From Pseudomonas sp. dw_612 (lineage in GTDB: Bacteria; Pseudomonadota; Gammaproteobacteria; Pseudomonadales; Pseudomonadaceae), in the NCBI RefSeq assembly GCF_018449725.1, contig NZ_JAAVVC010000008.1:203731-267730 (forward strand): DNA of 64,000 nt, given 5' to 3'. Below are positions 8,269-17,012 of the stretch, piece by piece (within the stretch, counting starts at the first letter, position 1; each line of letters starts with the position of its first letter). The position numbers and the translations under genes were made by a program. The notes beneath the pieces are model-generated. The model saw nothing but the letters and a program-made list of their open reading frames with translations. It was not told the origin of the DNA and did no database searches.

Positions 8269-8677
8269 AAGAAGTCCTTTTCGTATTTTTACCGACGTGT
8301 GTTCGTCGTTTTGAGTAGTCTCGACGAGCATGGCTGCTCTAGAATCGCCAACACTGGTTGACGATTGGCATCCATCTAAAGCAATTTTTTACGGGCGATA
8401 TGTCGGAAAAGTGCTTTTCTTGAAGGGATTTTTCCCTAAAGTTGGTAGGCCGCCTTTTCTGGCCTCCAGAAGGGTGTTTTCCTTCAACGTTTGGCGAACG
8501 TCAGGGAGGACGGCGCGAGTGACAATCCAGTAATCTCTCTTACCTCGCGATGGATGAGCGCTCTGCTCAGTTCAGGATTCGACCCGGCCCATTCGGCAAC
8601 ACCTTCGCCATGGCCGCTTTTTTCTGCTGTGCGTTTTTCCTGCGTGCAGCATCATTTTCAGATGTGGGGATGTTTCC
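8269..8677. promoter_or_regulatory. Divergent intergenic region
   Basis: About 409 bases separate the minus-strand gene starting at 8268 from the plus-strand gene at 8678. It contains AT-rich stretches around 8276-8300 and 8385-8460, a small hairpin AGGGATTTTTCCCT near 8427 and another around GGCC-N9-GGCC near 8449-8465. I see no convincing coding region; the frames at 8330-8533 and 8491-8691 do not look like proteins. It probably holds promoters for both directions. Confidence 0.35.
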
Positions 8678-9148
8678 TTGGCAGTAAGTAATCTTGATAT
8701 GCACGCGTTGTTCGTCCTGGGCGATTTGCGTGCGAAGTTGGTTAAACAGTTCCAGTCCCGTTTTGTCTATGTCACCGAACAGAACGCCGAAGGCATCTAC
8801 ATTGCCGAAATCGATACCGAAGAAGCGCTGGTGGTGGACGACAAGCCTGGCCTGAAACTCAAGGTCGGCGATCACTTCAGCGCCTCGGTATTGCCCAGTC
8901 GCGAAGGCGGCAAACTGGACATCAAGTTCCGTGAAATCAAACTGACGGTTTACGGTTTGGGCGATTACGCGTTTGTCACCACCGCTGATGGTCACGGGAT
9001 CGTGTTCAAGGAAGGCCATAGCGTGGTGATGGTATTCGCCGCCCACCAGCAGTTGCAGGAAGGCCTGACCAAAACCCTGAAAGCCGTGACGGCCAAGGCT
9101 GCGAAATGGCGCAAAGGTGAACTGGTGACCTTCAAGGCCAGCGAGTAA
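8678..9148 (+). CDS. Conserved-looking protein of unknown function, cytoplasmic
   Basis: This 156-aa protein has no signal peptide or membrane span. The first half (FVLGDLRAKLVKQFQSRFVYVTEQ, then IDTEEALVVDDKPGLKLKVGD) suggests a mixed alpha/beta domain. The second half is hydrophobic-basic and ends in a helix rich in Lys (TKTLKAVTAKAAKWRKGELV). It starts at a TTG at 8678 with a GGGGA element upstream; an ATG at 8699 would give 149 residues. It overlaps the next gene by one base (TAATG), so the two are probably translated together. I do not recognise the family. Confidence 0.7.
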   Translation: MAVSNLDMHALFVLGDLRAKLVKQFQSRFVYVTEQNAEGIYIAEIDTEEALVVDDKPGLKLKVGDHFSASVLPSREGGKLDIKFREIKLTVYGLGDYAFVTTADGHGIVFKEGHSVVMVFAAHQQLQEGLTKTLKAVTAKAAKWRKGELVTFKASE

Positions 9149-9351
9149 TGCCTCTGACCCGCGCCGATTTCCATGTGCAGAACCTTGCCAGTGCACAGGT
9201 CGAGGCCCAGCGCCTGTTCGACCAGAAGGCGATTCTGCAGGGCGGCTGGCTGACGTGGGTGGCGTCACAGATCTACACCTTGCGTCCGGCTGAGTACGCC
9301 AGCATGGTGCGAAGGGAGCTGGCCCGGTTGCAGCAACCTTCTGAAAAGTAA
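9148..9351 (+). CDS. Small protein of unknown function, coupled to the preceding gene
   Basis: This 67-aa protein starts at the ATG that overlaps the stop codon of the previous gene. It is predicted mostly helical, with aromatic residues (GGWLTWVASQIYTLRPAEYASMVRRELARL) and no signal peptide. The overlap suggests that the two products act together. No domain is recognised. Confidence 0.65.
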   Translation: MPLTRADFHVQNLASAQVEAQRLFDQKAILQGGWLTWVASQIYTLRPAEYASMVRRELARLQQPSEK

Positions 9352-9480
9352 TCCTCGTACCTCATCACCCCTAAAAAGCGGGAACCTCTACTACAGTCAA
9401 TGGACTGAGTATTCAGAGGCTTGCGGTCTTGTCTGTCAGGCCATCCTGCTATTGCTGTGAACAGCACGAGGTGCAAAAGC

Positions 9481-10497
9481 ATGAAAGGACTTCGACGGTT
9501 GCTGGCCGCTACCCTGGCCACCTTTGGTTTGTTGGCTGCGCCGGTCCCGGTGTTCGCCGCCCAGGCGCCGATCCACTTCGCCGACCTGAACTGGGAAAGC
9601 GGCAGCCTGATCACCGATATCCTGCGGATCATCGTCGAGAAGGGCTACGGCCTGCCGACCGATACGTTGCCGGGCACCACCATCACCCTGGAAACCGCCC
9701 TGGCCAACAATGACATCCAAGTCATTGGTGAAGAGTGGGCCGGCCGCAGTCCGGTGTGGGTCAAGGCCGAAGCCGAAGGCAAGGTCGCGAGCCTGGGCGA
9801 TACGGTCAAGGGTGCCACCGAAGGCTGGTGGGTGCCGGAATACGTGATCAAGGGCGACCCGGCCAAGGGCATCAAACCCCTGGCGCCAGACCTGCGCAGC
9901 GTCAGCGACCTGCCGCGCTACAAGGACGTGTTCAGCGACCCGGAAAGCCCGGGCAAGGGGCGCTTCCTCAACAGCCCGATCGGCTGGACTTCGGAAGTGG
10001 TAAACAAGCAGAAACTCACGGCCTATGGCTTGAACGACAGTTATGTGAATTTCCGTAGCGGTTCCGGCGCAGCGCTGGATGCGGAGATTGCTTCGTCGAT
10101 CCGCCGTGGCAAGCCGGTGCTGTTCTATTACTGGTCGCCGACGCCGTTGCTCGGGCGCTTCAAGTTGATTCAACTGGAAGAACCGCCGTTTGACGCCGAA
10201 GCCTGGAAAACCCTGACCGACGCCGACAACCCGAATCCGAAACCGACCCGTTCGTTGGCTTCAAAGCTATCGATTGGGGTGTCCACGCCGTTCCAGAAAC
10301 AGTACCCGCAGATTGCCGAGTTCTTCAGCAAGGTCGATTTGCCGATCGGGCCGTTGAACAAAGCCTTGGCGGAAATGAGTGAAAAGCACACTGCACCGCG
10401 CCAGGCGGCCGAGGCGTTCATGAAGGCGCATCCGCAGGTTTGGCAGGCGTGGGTGCCGAAGGATGTGGCGGATAAGGTTAGCGCGTCACTGAACTGA
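9481..10497 (+). CDS. Orphan glycine-betaine/proline-type ABC substrate-binding protein
   Basis: This 338-aa exported protein has a signal peptide of about 28 residues (LLAAPVPVFAA). The mature part matches the OpuAC/ProX family that binds quaternary amines such as glycine betaine or choline: FADLNWESGSLITDILRIIVEKGYG near the N-terminus, LANNDIQVIGEEWAGR, then ATEGWWVPEYVIKGD and PVLFYYWSPTPLLG, whose aromatic residues could form the cation box. No permease or ATPase gene is adjacent, so it must share a transporter encoded elsewhere. Start at the ATG at 9481, chosen because the signal peptide begins there. It stands alone, followed by REP hairpins. Confidence 0.83.
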   Translation: MKGLRRLLAATLATFGLLAAPVPVFAAQAPIHFADLNWESGSLITDILRIIVEKGYGLPTDTLPGTTITLETALANNDIQVIGEEWAGRSPVWVKAEAEGKVASLGDTVKGATEGWWVPEYVIKGDPAKGIKPLAPDLRSVSDLPRYKDVFSDPESPGKGRFLNSPIGWTSEVVNKQKLTAYGLNDSYVNFRSGSGAALDAEIASSIRRGKPVLFYYWSPTPLLGRFKLIQLEEPPFDAEAWKTLTDADNPNPKPTRSLASKLSIGVSTPFQKQYPQIAEFFSKVDLPIGPLNKALAEMSEKHTAPRQAAEAFMKAHPQVWQAWVPKDVADKVSASLN

Positions 10498-10507
10498 CCG
10501 CATTCCC

Positions 10508-10617
10508 TGTAGGAGCAAGGCTAGCCCGCGATGGCGATTTCACTGACGCCATCGCGGGCAAGCCTTGCTCCTACAGGGGCACGCATTCCAAATGTGGGAG
10601 CGGGCTTGCTCGCGAAG
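10508..10617. repeat. REP cluster: inverted pair plus one single REP
   Basis: An inverted pair with arms TGTAGGAGCAAGGCTAGCCC (from 10508) and its near-complement ending at about 10577 is followed by a single REP, GTGGGAGCGGGCTTGCTCGC, at about 10594. The cluster lies between two convergent genes. Confidence 0.85.
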
Positions 10618-10626
10618 CTTTTGCTC

Positions 10627-12759
10627 TTAGAACTTAGTCTGTACGGCTAACTCGAAAGTGCGCGGTGTGCCGAGGTAGTAAGCCGGCGACACATGCGCAA
10701 ACTCGGCATACACCTCGTTGGTCAGGTTACGCACCCGGCCGGTGACGGTGGTGTGTTGGTCGACCTTGTAGCTCAGGAAACTTCCGAACAGCGTGTACGA
10801 CGGCACGGTCATGGTGTTGGCATTGTCGGCAAACACTGAAGCCACGTATCGCGCATCGACGCCACCCTGCCATTGCGGCGCGAAGTCGTAGGTCAGCCAC
10901 AGGTTGCCGACCCGATCCGGCACGTTGGTCGGTGTGTTGCCTTTACGTGAAACCACCACGCCCGCCGCGTTCTTCTCGCTGAACTCGTCGTATTGCGCAT
11001 CGACCCAGGCGAAGTTGCCTTCGGCCAACAGTTTGTCGGTGATCCTGAAAGATGTGGCCAACTCAATGCCTTTCGAGGTTTGCTGACCCACCGGAATACT
11101 TTGCGTCGGGTCGAGTGGATCAGTCACCGCGAAATCCTTGCGCTCGATCGTATACGCCGCCACCGTCGCCGAGCCGCGACCGCCCAGATAATCAAACTTG
11201 CTGCCGACTTCCCATTGCTTGCCGGTGGATACGTCGAAATCTTGCGTGCCATTGGGCTGTTCGGCGGCGGTGCTGTATTGCACGTAGACGTTGGCCGTGG
11301 GGATGAACTGGTAAGTCAGTCCGACCCGCCCGGTGACCGGTTCCCAGCTGCGCTTGAGGTGCCGGGGATTGCTGGCGGTCACCTCGCGGTGGTTGGTCAC
11401 GTCCAGGTCGATGTCGTCGTAACGCAGGCCGGTCAGCAGCGCCAGTTTGTCGGTCAATGCCAGGCGGTTCTCGACGAACAGCGCCTTGGTCGTGACCTCG
11501 TTGGTTTTGTCACTGATCAGCTTCGGGTTGGTGCCGGGGATGTCATAGAAGTGCCCGGGCTGGAAGTTGTTCGGATCAACCGTGCTGGCACCTTTGACGT
11601 TCAGCGGCGAGTTGGTGGTCTGGTTGACCTTGTACTCGAAACCGCCGGACCAGGTGGTGTCCAACCCAAACAGCGTGTTGTCGTGACGCAACTCGAACTG
11701 GTCGCCGTTCTGCTCGCCCTGATGCCGCACCTGATACGCCGTGGAACGGTTCACCGCGCTGTTATCGGCGTTGTATTGGTAGGTTTCCAGGTTGCGATAG
11801 TCGCGCTGGCTGTCGAGGTGATACAGCGTGTTGCGCAGAGTGGTGCTGTCGTTGATCCGGTAATCAATGATCGAGCGCACCCATATCGTGCGCTGTTCGT
11901 AGCGACCGTCCTCGACGTTGTAGTTATTGAAGCGATTGTGTTTATCGATCTTCAACTCGCCAGCCTTGGGGTTAAGGACCGGCGTGCCCCAATAAGGACT
12001 GTCCTCGTGTTCGTCCTGATATTCCAGGGCCAGGGTGTGGGACAGGTTGGGCGTCAGGTCGCTGAGCAGCGAAAATGCCATGCTCCAGGCGTCGCGCTCC
12101 TGACGGTCGATGTAGCCGTTGCTGGTGTTGTGGCTGACGTCGAGCCGCGCGTAGTGCTGAACGTCCGCCCCGGCTTCGCTGAGGGCGTGGTTGAGGCCAA
12201 ATGCGGTCTCGGTGGTGTCGTAGCTGCCGTAGCTGACCCGACCTTCGGCGGCTTGCTCTTCGCGGGTCGCCAGTTTGGTCACGTAGTTCAGCGAACCACC
12301 CACGGAACCGGCACCATTGATCAGCGACGAGGGGCCGCCCACCAGCTCCACCCGATCATAAATCCACGCGTCCACCGGGCGCGCCAGACCGCTCGATACG
12401 TTGATGCCGTTGAACATCTGGGTGATTTGGCTGTTGGTGAAACCGCGATAGGACACGAACCCGCCGAAACCCGGTGGGGCGCTGGCGTTCACGCCGGGCA
12501 AGGTATTGGCGGCGTCCTGGAAGTTCTGCGCACCGTGGCGCTCGATGTCATTGCGGTTGGCGATGGCCACCGAGGCCGGGGTGTCCCGCACACTCAGGCC
12601 CAGCCGCGAGGCCATGCCGCTGGGTTGGTCAAGGCTCAGGCCGGGTTCGTTGCCGGCTTCACCGTCAATGGTGATCGGCGCCAGATCCACAGTGGATTGC
12701 GCCCAGGTGTTAACGGACAGGCAGCCGAACAGGCTGGCCAAAAGAGGAAGATGTTTCAT
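10627..12759 (-). CDS. TonB-dependent outer-membrane receptor (siderophore type)
   Basis: This 710-aa protein has a 20-residue signal peptide ending in WAQ, a plug domain (about 40-170, with SVRDTPASVAIANRNDIERH, TLPGVNASAPPGFGGFVSYRG and VELVGGPSSLINGAGSVGGSLNYV) and a 22-strand beta-barrel ending in a terminal Phe (ELAVQTKF). There is no N-terminal STN signalling domain, so it should transport without a FecIR-type cascade. Siderophore receptors are the nearest family. The DUF2946 gene just upstream on the same strand is often linked with copper, so metal-complex uptake is possible. The ligand is unassigned. Confidence 0.88.
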   Translation of the reverse strand: MKHLPLLASLFGCLSVNTWAQSTVDLAPITIDGEAGNEPGLSLDQPSGMASRLGLSVRDTPASVAIANRNDIERHGAQNFQDAANTLPGVNASAPPGFGGFVSYRGFTNSQITQMFNGINVSSGLARPVDAWIYDRVELVGGPSSLINGAGSVGGSLNYVTKLATREEQAAEGRVSYGSYDTTETAFGLNHALSEAGADVQHYARLDVSHNTSNGYIDRQERDAWSMAFSLLSDLTPNLSHTLALEYQDEHEDSPYWGTPVLNPKAGELKIDKHNRFNNYNVEDGRYEQRTIWVRSIIDYRINDSTTLRNTLYHLDSQRDYRNLETYQYNADNSAVNRSTAYQVRHQGEQNGDQFELRHDNTLFGLDTTWSGGFEYKVNQTTNSPLNVKGASTVDPNNFQPGHFYDIPGTNPKLISDKTNEVTTKALFVENRLALTDKLALLTGLRYDDIDLDVTNHREVTASNPRHLKRSWEPVTGRVGLTYQFIPTANVYVQYSTAAEQPNGTQDFDVSTGKQWEVGSKFDYLGGRGSATVAAYTIERKDFAVTDPLDPTQSIPVGQQTSKGIELATSFRITDKLLAEGNFAWVDAQYDEFSEKNAAGVVVSRKGNTPTNVPDRVGNLWLTYDFAPQWQGGVDARYVASVFADNANTMTVPSYTLFGSFLSYKVDQHTTVTGRVRNLTNEVYAEFAHVSPAYYLGTPRTFELAVQTKF

Positions 12760-12846
12760 CAGTGAATCCTGAATGCTTGGCTAGGAAACAGCGCACAGGC
12801 AAACGCCACGCGTTAGCGCAGTGGGCTGATCAGAAGGCGAAGTCGT

Positions 12847-13233
12847 TCAGGCGAAAGGCGGGGCGCGAGGGTTGGCGGACGGCCAGGTGTAGCGGGTGGG
12901 AAGGTCGATGTGCGCAACAACGGCCAGTGGTGGGCTGTGCTGTTGCGGGAGGATCGCCAGGGTCAGGCTGGAATTGAGCGCCGGGCCCATGCCGCCGGTG
13001 GAGCACAGCGGGCAGCCAAACGCCTTGGACAGGGTCGGCAGCTTCTCTTCGGAGGTGTCCGAGGCGGCGGGTGCCTGGGTCGCCGGATCGACGGCGCAGA
13101 ACTGGCCGCCGAGGCCGTTGAGCTGCATCCCGACCATTTGCCCGTGACCGATACTGCAGGCGAACACGTTGAACAGGACGCAGCAATAAAGCATCCAGGC
13201 CATCAATGTGCGATCAGTTCGGGCGAATTTCAT
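12847..13233 (-). CDS. DUF2946 family protein
   Basis: This 128-aa protein has one hydrophobic N-terminal segment (WMLYCCVLFNVFACSIGHGQ), probably a signal anchor or signal peptide. It then has FCAVDP, LSKAFGCPLCSTGG with a CxxC pair, and a proline-rich tail. The cysteines and histidines agree with DUF2946, a family often found with copper-related genes in Pseudomonas. It precedes the TonB receptor gene by 87 bases on the same strand, so the two may form an operon. The ATG at 13233 matches family N-termini (MKFARTDRTL); an in-frame ATG at 13263 is the alternative. Confidence 0.72.
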   Translation of the reverse strand: MKFARTDRTLMAWMLYCCVLFNVFACSIGHGQMVGMQLNGLGGQFCAVDPATQAPAASDTSEEKLPTLSKAFGCPLCSTGGMGPALNSSLTLAILPQQHSPPLAVVAHIDLPTRYTWPSANPRAPPFA

Positions 13234-13328
13234 GGGGCGGCACTTTACCACCGCCGATGACATTTACCCTTACAAAAATGCTCGATGAAGTTCATCCTGC
13301 TGCGACATTTCACGCTGGAAGTCTGAAT

Positions 13329-13766
13329 ATGAGCCTTATGGTCGCGCAATGGATTGCTGCAATCTTCCTGTTGATCAGCCTGATTCACTTGTATTGGGCG
13401 GCAGGCGGCAAGTTGGGAAGCGAGGCGGCAGTGCCGCGAGTGCCCGGGGAGGGTGGCGGGGAATCAAGGCCAGCGTTCAAGCCTTCGGGGTTTGCCACAT
13501 TGCTGGTGGCGGTGGGTTTGCTGCTGATCGCGATGCTGGTGTGTTTGCGGGTCGGTCTGTACCTGCCGACGGTGCAGCACTGGTCGCTACAATGGGTGAT
13601 CAGCGCCATTGCGATGCTGATGTTCGCCCGGGCGATCGGCGATTCGAACCTGATGGGGTTCTTCAAGCAGGTCAAGGGTTCGAAATTTGCCCGGCTCGAC
13701 ACCTGGGCTTATTCGCCGTTGTGTGTGGTGTTGGGGGCCGGGTTATTGGCAGTGGCCTGGATCTGA
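13329..13766 (+). CDS. DUF3995 small integral membrane protein
   Basis: This 145-aa protein is predicted to have four transmembrane helices: AQWIAAIFLLISLIHLYWA near the N-terminus, ATLLVAVGLLLIAMLVCL, VISAIAMLMFARAIG and LCVVLGAGLLAVAWI. The HLYWA signature and the overall layout match DUF3995, whose function is unknown. The ATG at 13329 has GGAAG eight bases upstream; longer in-frame starts at 13206 and 13278 overlap the divergent DUF2946 promoter and lack good ribosome sites. Confidence 0.75.
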   Translation: MSLMVAQWIAAIFLLISLIHLYWAAGGKLGSEAAVPRVPGEGGGESRPAFKPSGFATLLVAVGLLLIAMLVCLRVGLYLPTVQHWSLQWVISAIAMLMFARAIGDSNLMGFFKQVKGSKFARLDTWAYSPLCVVLGAGLLAVAWI

Positions 13767-13786
13767 TCCGGGAGTAAAGCAAGATC

Positions 13787-13862
13787 AAAAGATCGCAGCC
13801 TTCGACAGCTCCTACAGGTGTACACATAACTCTGTAGGAGCTGCCGAAGGCTGCGATCTTTT
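13787..13862. repeat. Class C inverted repeat
   Basis: Two arms built on GATCGCAGCCTTCGACAGCT (5' arm from 13787) and its complement (ending 13862) surround a 15-base loop. It sits between the convergent DUF3995 and shaG genes, with A and T runs at both ends, and could end transcription of both. Confidence 0.85.
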
Positions 13863-13866
13863 GCTT

Positions 13867-14229
13867 CTAACTTTTGCTTTCGGTGTGCCGACTACTCACC
13901 TCAGCCGGCACATCATCCCCGGCCATACGCTTGCGGAACAACGCGGCCCGCGCCAGCAGCAACGTGGTCACCGGCACCGTGATCGCCAGCAAAATCGGAA
14001 TCAGCCACGCGTGCAATACCGGCGCGGACTTGAGCGCCGAAAAGTAAATGATCGACGCCAACGCCACACACCACGCGCCCAAGGTCGACGCCAGGGCGGG
14101 CGGGTGCATGCGCTGGAAGTAATCCTTCATCCGCAGCAACCCGACCGCGCCAATCAGCGCAAACAGACTGCTGAGCACCAACAGGATCGCCACCGGAATC
14201 TCGACCCACAACGACAGTTCGCCATTCAT
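13867..14229 (-). CDS. shaG: Sha/Pha (Mrp-type) cation/proton antiporter subunit G
   Basis: This 120-aa protein has three transmembrane helices (AILLVLSSLFALIGAVGLLRM, LGAWCVALASIIYFSAL and LIPILLAITVPVTTLLLARAAL). The MKDYFQRMHPPA motif after the first helix is the hallmark of MnhG/PhaG subunits. It is the last gene of the six-gene antiporter operon and overlaps shaF by four bases (ATGA). In the complex it forms part of the small-subunit module needed for assembly and Na+ or K+/H+ exchange. Confidence 0.93.
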   Translation of the reverse strand: MNGELSLWVEIPVAILLVLSSLFALIGAVGLLRMKDYFQRMHPPALASTLGAWCVALASIIYFSALKSAPVLHAWLIPILLAITVPVTTLLLARAALFRKRMAGDDVPAEVSSRHTESKS

Positions 14230-14504
14230 TCGATCACCTCGCCACGCAGCAGGAATTTGGCCAGGGCAAACGAGCCGACGAAGCCGAACAGGGCGATCAG
14301 CAGCGCCGCCTCGAAGTAGGTGTCACTGGCATAACGAATGCCCAGGGTCAGCATCATCAGCATGGCGATGATGTACAGGTAATCCAGGGCCAGAACACGG
14401 TCCTGGGCCGATGGCCCCTTGAACAGGCGCACTAGCGTCAGGATCATCGCCACGGAAAAGATGAACAGGCTCAGCAGGATCGCATTCGACAGCAAGGCGC
14501 TCAT
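14226..14504 (-). CDS. shaF: Sha/Pha (Mrp-type) antiporter subunit F
   Basis: This 92-aa protein has three transmembrane helices. Between the first and second is the conserved RLFKGPSAQDRVLALDYL stretch typical of MnhF/PhaF. It overlaps shaE and shaG by four bases each, so translation of the block is coupled. It is part of the membrane complex that exchanges monovalent cations for protons. Confidence 0.93.
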   Translation of the reverse strand: MSALLSNAILLSLFIFSVAMILTLVRLFKGPSAQDRVLALDYLYIIAMLMMLTLGIRYASDTYFEAALLIALFGFVGSFALAKFLLRGEVIE

Positions 14505-14989
14505 TCGAAGATCTCCATCAAGGGACGCTCGTAGGTCGTCTTGAAATGCTCGATAAACGACGCTTCGTCATCCAGATCGAACACGTGCAGCAACAGGATG
14601 CTGCGGTCCAGCGCCAGTTCTGACCAGACCGTGCCGGGGACCACCGTGCAGATCATCGACAGCGCCGCGAGGCCGTTGGCGTCACGCAAGTCCATCGGCA
14701 CTTTGACAAATGCCGAGCGTGGTGGACGCCGACCAGCGTTGAGCACGCCCCAGGCCACCGCGAGGTTGGACGTCACCACATCGCGACCGACCAGGAAAAA
14801 CAGCCGCACCATCACGCCGGGCCGTCGAATGCGGATGGGGAGCGGCCGCAATTTGCGCATCATCAGCGGCGCGCAAAGCCCCAGCACCGCGCCCAGCAGC
14901 AGATTGCCGGGGCTCAGGGACAGGTTCAGCAACAGCCACAACAGCCACAGCGCCAGGGACAACCACGGTGCCGGAAACAGACGCTTCAT
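14501..14989 (-). CDS. shaE: Sha/Pha (Mrp-type) antiporter subunit E
   Basis: This 162-aa protein has two N-terminal hydrophobic helices (WLSLALWLLWLLLNLSLSP and LLLGAVLGLCAPLMM) and a longer soluble part. The soluble part contains VTSNLAVAWGVLNAG and ALSMICTVVPGTVWSELALD, both typical of MnhE/PhaE. It overlaps shaD and shaF by four bases each. It is a structural subunit of the antiporter. Confidence 0.93.
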   Translation of the reverse strand: MKRLFPAPWLSLALWLLWLLLNLSLSPGNLLLGAVLGLCAPLMMRKLRPLPIRIRRPGVMVRLFFLVGRDVVTSNLAVAWGVLNAGRRPPRSAFVKVPMDLRDANGLAALSMICTVVPGTVWSELALDRSILLLHVFDLDDEASFIEHFKTTYERPLMEIFE

Positions 14990-16671
14990 GGTTGCACCTC
15001 CGCCATCGCAGCCTTGGCTTCAGGGCTCGGAACCGCGCGGGTGCCGAGCACCGCCATTACATATTGCTGCGGGTTGTTCAAGGCATCCGCGGCAGCCTGG
15101 GTGTAGCGCAGCAGCGGTTCGGCCTTGAACGTCAACACGATGCTCAGCCCCAGCAGCGCGATGATCGGCACGCATTCGAAGCGGCGCAGCAGTGGCGATG
15201 GCCGCTCTTCCGGGGTCCAGAAACGCTGGATGCCCAGGCGCGAGAAAGCAATCAGCGAAGCCAGCCCGGACAGGACCAGCAATGCCAGCAAGCCCCACGC
15301 CGCGTTCGATACCGGCACGTCACCGCTATTGCCGATACCCATTGGGTTGAGCAGGGCGCTAAGCAAGCCGAGCTTGCCGATAAACCCGGACAGTGGTGGC
15401 ATGCCAATGATCAGCAGCGAGCAGGCAATGAAACTCAAACCGAGGAACGCCATGGTCCAGGGGATCACCTGGCCGACCACGGCTTTCTGTTCGTCGTCGA
15501 GGTTGATGCCTTTGGGCGGTTGCAGGGATTCCATCGGCCGTGGCAGCAGGTCGCCGTCGTCGTACAGCGGCATTTCGTTGACCGAACGGGAGCGCTCAAT
15601 CAACTCGGCCAGCAGGAACAGCGCACTCAATGCCAGGGTCGAGCTGACCAGATAGAACAGCGCCGCGCCAATCAGGTTGGGTTGGGCGAAACCGATGGCC
15701 GACAGCAGAATCCCGGCAGACACCAGAATGCTCAGGCTGGCCAGGCGTTCCAGGCGTTGCGCGGCCAGAATCGCCACCCCGGCGCAGACGATGGTCGCCA
15801 TGCCGCCGTAGATCAGCCAGTCTCCGCCAAAGTAGGCGGACGCCCCGGCCTGACCAGAGAACAGCAGCGTCCACAATCGCAGCAAGGTGTAGACGCCAAC
15901 CTTGGTCATGATCGCGAACATTGCCGCCACCGGTGCGCTGGCTGCGGAATAGGCCGGCACCAGCCAGAAGTTCAGCGGCCACATCCCGGCCTTCGCCAGG
16001 AACGCCACCGCCAGAATCGCCGCGCCGGCATGCAGCAGGCCGCGATCGGCTTCCGGCACCAGCGGTATTTTCAGCGCCAGGTCGGCCATGTTCAGCGTGC
16101 CGGTGACGCCATAAATCAGCGCCGCGCCAATCAGGAACAGCGACGAGGCCAGCAGGTTGATCGAGATGTAATGCAGCCCCGACGACACCCGCGCCCGACC
16201 CGAACCGTGCAACATCAGGCCATAAGACGCGGCCAGCAACACTTCGAAGAACACGAACAGGTTGAACAGGTCTGCCGTCAAAAACGCGCCGTACAGGCCC
16301 ATCATCTGAATCTGGAACAGCGCGTGGAAGCTTGAGCCGGCACCGTCCCAGCGAGCCATGGCGAACAGTAGGGCGCTGACGCCGATGATCCCGGTCAGGA
16401 CCAGCATCAACGCCGAGAGGCGATCCACCACCAGCACCAGGCCGAACGGCACTTGCCAGTTGCCCGGCAGGTACACGCCGATGGAACCAGGCACGCCAGT
16501 GGTTTGCGTCCATTGCAGCAACAACACCGAAATCCCCAGGCCCAACAGGCTGGAGAACAGGTTGATCTTGGCTTTCAACGGACGATGTTTTTCGCCGAGC
16601 ATCAGCATGATGGCGGCGGTCAGCAGCGGCAGCAGAATCGGTGCGGCGATCAGGTGCGTCATCGCATTCAT
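14986..16671 (-). CDS. shaD: Sha/Pha (Mrp-type) antiporter subunit D
   Basis: This 561-aa polytopic protein of about 14 helices belongs to the proton-translocating antiporter family shared with respiratory complex I subunits (ND2/4/5). Landmarks are the LNLFVFFEVLLAASYGLML segment, the FLAKAGMWPLNFWLVPAYSAA motif with the functional Lys, and MTKVGVYTLLRL. It overlaps shaC and shaE by four bases each. The extra C-terminal region after the core (about 70 residues) is within family variation. Confidence 0.94.
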   Translation of the reverse strand: MNAMTHLIAAPILLPLLTAAIMLMLGEKHRPLKAKINLFSSLLGLGISVLLLQWTQTTGVPGSIGVYLPGNWQVPFGLVLVVDRLSALMLVLTGIIGVSALLFAMARWDGAGSSFHALFQIQMMGLYGAFLTADLFNLFVFFEVLLAASYGLMLHGSGRARVSSGLHYISINLLASSLFLIGAALIYGVTGTLNMADLALKIPLVPEADRGLLHAGAAILAVAFLAKAGMWPLNFWLVPAYSAASAPVAAMFAIMTKVGVYTLLRLWTLLFSGQAGASAYFGGDWLIYGGMATIVCAGVAILAAQRLERLASLSILVSAGILLSAIGFAQPNLIGAALFYLVSSTLALSALFLLAELIERSRSVNEMPLYDDGDLLPRPMESLQPPKGINLDDEQKAVVGQVIPWTMAFLGLSFIACSLLIIGMPPLSGFIGKLGLLSALLNPMGIGNSGDVPVSNAAWGLLALLVLSGLASLIAFSRLGIQRFWTPEERPSPLLRRFECVPIIALLGLSIVLTFKAEPLLRYTQAAADALNNPQQYVMAVLGTRAVPSPEAKAAMAEVQP

Positions 16672-17012
16672 TCTTTAGGCTCCCGGCCATCCACATGGTC
16701 GGTGCCGGTCAGGCCCCGGGAGGCGAGCAACACCACCAGGAACAGCGCGGTCATGGCGAAGCTGATGACGATCGCGGTCAACACCAAGGCTTGCGGCAGC
16801 GGATCGGTGTAATGCAGCAAATCCTGCGGCACGCCGTCCTTGATGATCGGCTCCTTGCCGATGAACAGGCTGCCCATGCTGAAGATGAACAGGTTGACGC
16901 CGTAGGACAGCAGGCACAGGCCCATGACCACCTGGAATGTCCGCGGTCGCAGGATCAGCCAGACGCCAGATGCCGCGAGGACGCCGATGGCGATTGCGAT
17001 GACTTCTTCCAT
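16668..17012 (-). CDS. shaC: Sha/Pha (Mrp-type) antiporter subunit C
   Basis: This 114-aa protein has three transmembrane helices and is homologous to NuoK of complex I. The stretch LSYGVNLFIFSMGSL and the loop DGVPQDLLHYTDPLPQALVLTAIVIS are characteristic of MnhC/PhaC. The start codon overlaps the stop codon of shaAB by one base, and the end overlaps shaD. Confidence 0.94.
   Translation of the reverse strand: MEEVIAIAIGVLAASGVWLILRPRTFQVVMGLCLLSYGVNLFIFSMGSLFIGKEPIIKDGVPQDLLHYTDPLPQALVLTAIVISFAMTALFLVVLLASRGLTGTDHVDGREPKE

Noticed and set aside
10993..12765. 590-codon open frame opposite the TonB receptor gene
   Set aside because: The minus-strand receptor is well supported by signal peptide, plug, barrel and terminal Phe. 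The plus frame has no family features.
14968..16335. 455-codon open frame opposite shaD
   Set aside because: It is rich in Gln, Arg and His and overlaps a clearly recognised antiporter subunit.
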